From Nodosilinea nodulosa PCC 7104 (GTDB lineage: Bacteria; Cyanobacteriota; Cyanobacteriia; Phormidesmidales; Phormidesmidaceae): 64,000 bases of DNA. The notes under the pieces were generated by a model. The model ran no database searches, was not told where the DNA came from, and saw only the letters and a program-made list of their open reading frames with translations. Location of the stretch: contig NZ_JH976538.1 in the NCBI RefSeq assembly GCF_000309385.1, forward strand, positions 699,181 to 763,180, read 5' to 3'. How positions within the stretch are numbered: the first letter of the stretch is position 1; each line of letters starts with the position of its first letter. A program made the translations under genes and the position numbers. This document shows, in pieces, positions 62,913 through 64,000 of this stretch.

Positions 62913-63100
62913 TGTCGCTGCTTAGTTTTTTTGTCGTAGATATAGCTAGCAATCAAGCTGGCGCAAGTCGTTGTAGCAAGCCCAGTAGCGATAGTGGCCG
63001 AGGATGCTGAGATATTCATGGAAAGAGCCAGGTCAGCTGCAAGGACAAGCCTTGCCGTTGTCTTAATAGCCTTACTTGTGGTAGATGGATTAAGCGACAT
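62909..63100 (-). CDS. Small membrane-associated protein, 63 aa
   Basis: Two hydrophobic stretches (TARLVLAADLALSMNI; TIATGLATTTCASLIASYIY) with a short polar loop and a charged end. The stop overlaps the next ATG (ATGA). Possible small membrane protein; function unknown. Confidence 0.6.
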   Translation of the reverse strand: MSLNPSTTSKAIKTTARLVLAADLALSMNISASSATIATGLATTTCASLIASYIYDKKTKQRQ

Positions 63101-63335
63101 TTAGATCTTCATTCTCCTGAATCTCAAATGTAACTTTGACAATTTTGCCGTCATACTTTCTGAAGTCAATTTGCTGATTTAACCAAGCCTCAAGATCGGG
63201 AAGAATATGTTTTGGAATGCCGTGGTCAATTAGCTCTAGCTTTCTGTAGTAAACATGCAAGCCACCTTCACAGCAAACACATGTTTTTTGATCGCTACGA
63301 ATACATTTGATTTTAGTGTCAATGGTTAACTGCAT
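63090..63335 (-). CDS. Small hypothetical protein with Cys cluster, 81 aa
   Basis: A Cys pattern (KCIRSDQKTCVCCEGGLHVY) in the N-terminal third could bind a metal; an amphipathic helix follows (LPDLEAWLNQQIDF). The start codon shares a base with the preceding stop and it overlaps the next gene by 11 nt. Confidence 0.6.
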   Translation of the reverse strand: MQLTIDTKIKCIRSDQKTCVCCEGGLHVYYRKLELIDHGIPKHILPDLEAWLNQQIDFRKYDGKIVKVTFEIQENEDLNVA

Positions 63336-63529
63336 TACTGATACCTGGTGCCTAGATGGTAGTCACGCAACTTTCTGCATTCGTCAGACATGGCTTTAAT
63401 TTCTTGCCATCCTTCAGAAGTTGGGGAACGCAAATAACCTTCTACCTCAAGATGAAGGTCTAACAACTTGCCGTAGAAATTCTCGGCAATTTGAATATTG
63501 GGACTTTCTAGTTCAGGAATCTTGGGCAT
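63335..63529 (-). CDS. Small helical protein, 64 aa
   Basis: Start at 63529 (MPKIPELESPNIQIAENFYG); the upstream Met at 63538 overlaps the previous stop. Helical, charged, one Cys. Not recognised. Confidence 0.55.
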   Translation of the reverse strand: MPKIPELESPNIQIAENFYGKLLDLHLEVEGYLRSPTSEGWQEIKAMSDECRKLRDYHLGTRYQ

Positions 63530-63534
63530 AATAA

Positions 63535-63744
63535 TCACCTGGGTTCTGCTGATTTAAGGTTATTGTTTCTTGAATCTAATTCAGCATGAGCTATATCAAT
63601 GAACTGATTCTTTCGCTTGCGAATATCAGTAACATTTTTATCGTAATGCAAAATCGCTTTCTCAAGGGCAAGAGAAAGCAATTTTATGTCTTCGTGCAAT
63701 GCCTGGATTTTTTCTTGCTGAATATCAACTAGATTGTTTGCCAT
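63535..63744 (-). CDS. Small coiled-coil protein, 69 aa
   Basis: Start at 63744 (MANNLVDIQQEKIQALHEDI); continuous amphipathic helix to the end, coiled-coil-like with Lys/Glu. It overlaps the upstream gene by 20 nt. Not recognised. Confidence 0.55.
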   Translation of the reverse strand: MANNLVDIQQEKIQALHEDIKLLSLALEKAILHYDKNVTDIRKRKNQFIDIAHAELDSRNNNLKSAEPR

Positions 63745-63946
63745 GATCGGGAAATATGGTTTGCCAGTATTCGGTTTGTCGGGGGTCAGCGCCAAAGGCT
63801 AAATTCATAAAGTCAGCAGCCCTTTCATTGGCGGGTATGGGATCGGCTCCTGCGTCAACTGCGACCATGGCAATGTTGCAATGCCAGGTCCACAATAGTT
63901 CAGGGTCGGCCTGTAGTTGATTGCAGAATAGCTCAAATGGAGTCAT
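63725..63946 (-). CDS. Small hypothetical protein, 73 aa
   Basis: ATG at 63946 with AAGGAAAACC before it. Helical, with a Trp-rich N-terminal part (DPELLWTWHCNIAMVAVDAG) and an ERAADFMN segment. The start overlaps the C-terminal codons of the partial upstream gene. Confidence 0.6.
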   Translation of the reverse strand: MTPFELFCNQLQADPELLWTWHCNIAMVAVDAGADPIPANERAADFMNLAFGADPRQTEYWQTIFPDHGKQSS

Positions 63947-64000
63947 GGTTTTCCTTGTCAGCAAATCGAACTTGATGTAGTTGATCGTTTAGTTCTAGTC
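63933..64000 (-). CDS. Partial gene, C-terminal end only
   Basis: An open frame without start in the window, ending ...LELNDQLHQVRFADKENHDS(I) with TGA at 63933-63935, overlapping the next gene start by 14 nt as in the rest of the chain. Product not recognised. Confidence 0.45.
   Translation of the reverse strand, partial: LELNDQLHQVRFADKENHDSI

Noticed and set aside
1-64000. Integrase, endolysin or tRNA genes
   Set aside because: I looked for tyrosine/serine recombinase motifs, lysozyme/amidase motifs and tRNA-like cloverleafs and found none that I could defend; these may lie outside the window or be too divergent.

Overview
The window looks like a stretch of a double-stranded DNA bacteriophage (or prophage) of a cyanobacterium. 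The phage nature rests on a recognisable large terminase, portal, capsid-like protein and a large virion-gene block. The host assignment rests on the octamer GCGATCGC (HIP1), which I counted by eye roughly thirty times and which is characteristic of many cyanobacterial genomes. No integrase, ribosomal gene, tRNA or metabolic host gene was seen. Both window edges cut through gene chains, so the genome continues on both sides.

Layout. Positions 1-27,200 run leftward (- strand). They hold tightly overlapped small genes (1-2,900), a probable replication module (iteron-like array at 2,945-3,365 and an AEP-type primase-helicase at 3,432-6,266, with a divergent HTH regulator at 6,545-7,249), recombination/ssDNA functions (PD-(D/E)XK nuclease, Gp157-like protein, SSB and two further OB-fold SSB-like proteins) and a Nudix hydrolase. 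From about 14,900 to 27,200 follows an unusual array in which most small genes are followed by their own near-identical GC hairpin terminator. Many of its last members are membrane or exported proteins, among them a membrane-anchored GGDEF protein, a Rho_N/SAP-like membrane protein and a 29-residue membrane peptide. A 2OG-Fe(II) oxygenase and a DUF4326 protein also lie here.

Positions 27,216-28,002 contain no gene. They hold a tandem array of about 28-nt mini-hairpin units and one copy of a 78-bp element; a perfect inverted copy lies at 32,243-32,320. The two copies bracket a leftward segment with a 1161-residue virion-like protein and an FHA-domain membrane protein, and both face outward, toward the leftward cassette array and the rightward late genes. 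Positions 32,362-49,651 and 52,319-55,283 carry the rightward virion genes: putative ejection/internal proteins, a small-terminase candidate, TerL, a Dps-like ferritin with a complete ferroxidase residue set, portal, a P/Q-rich scaffold-like protein overlapping the portal gene by 683 nt in another frame, major capsid candidate, and tail/adhesin proteins. Two leftward islands interrupt this block: an HExxH zincin (43,907-44,971) with a coiled-coil protein, and a putative fibre/membrane group (49,648-52,241).

The right end (55,273-64,000) runs leftward again with nucleotide-related genes (a Dam-like methyltransferase fused to DUF1643, a nucleoside 2-deoxyribosyltransferase-like protein, thymidylate kinase, a PP-loop PAPS-reductase-like protein) and many small overlapped genes. 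A palindrome, ARTT-NN-AACT, stands just upstream of many operon heads and may be the operator of the HTH regulator. All functions are read from sequence by eye; no database search was possible.
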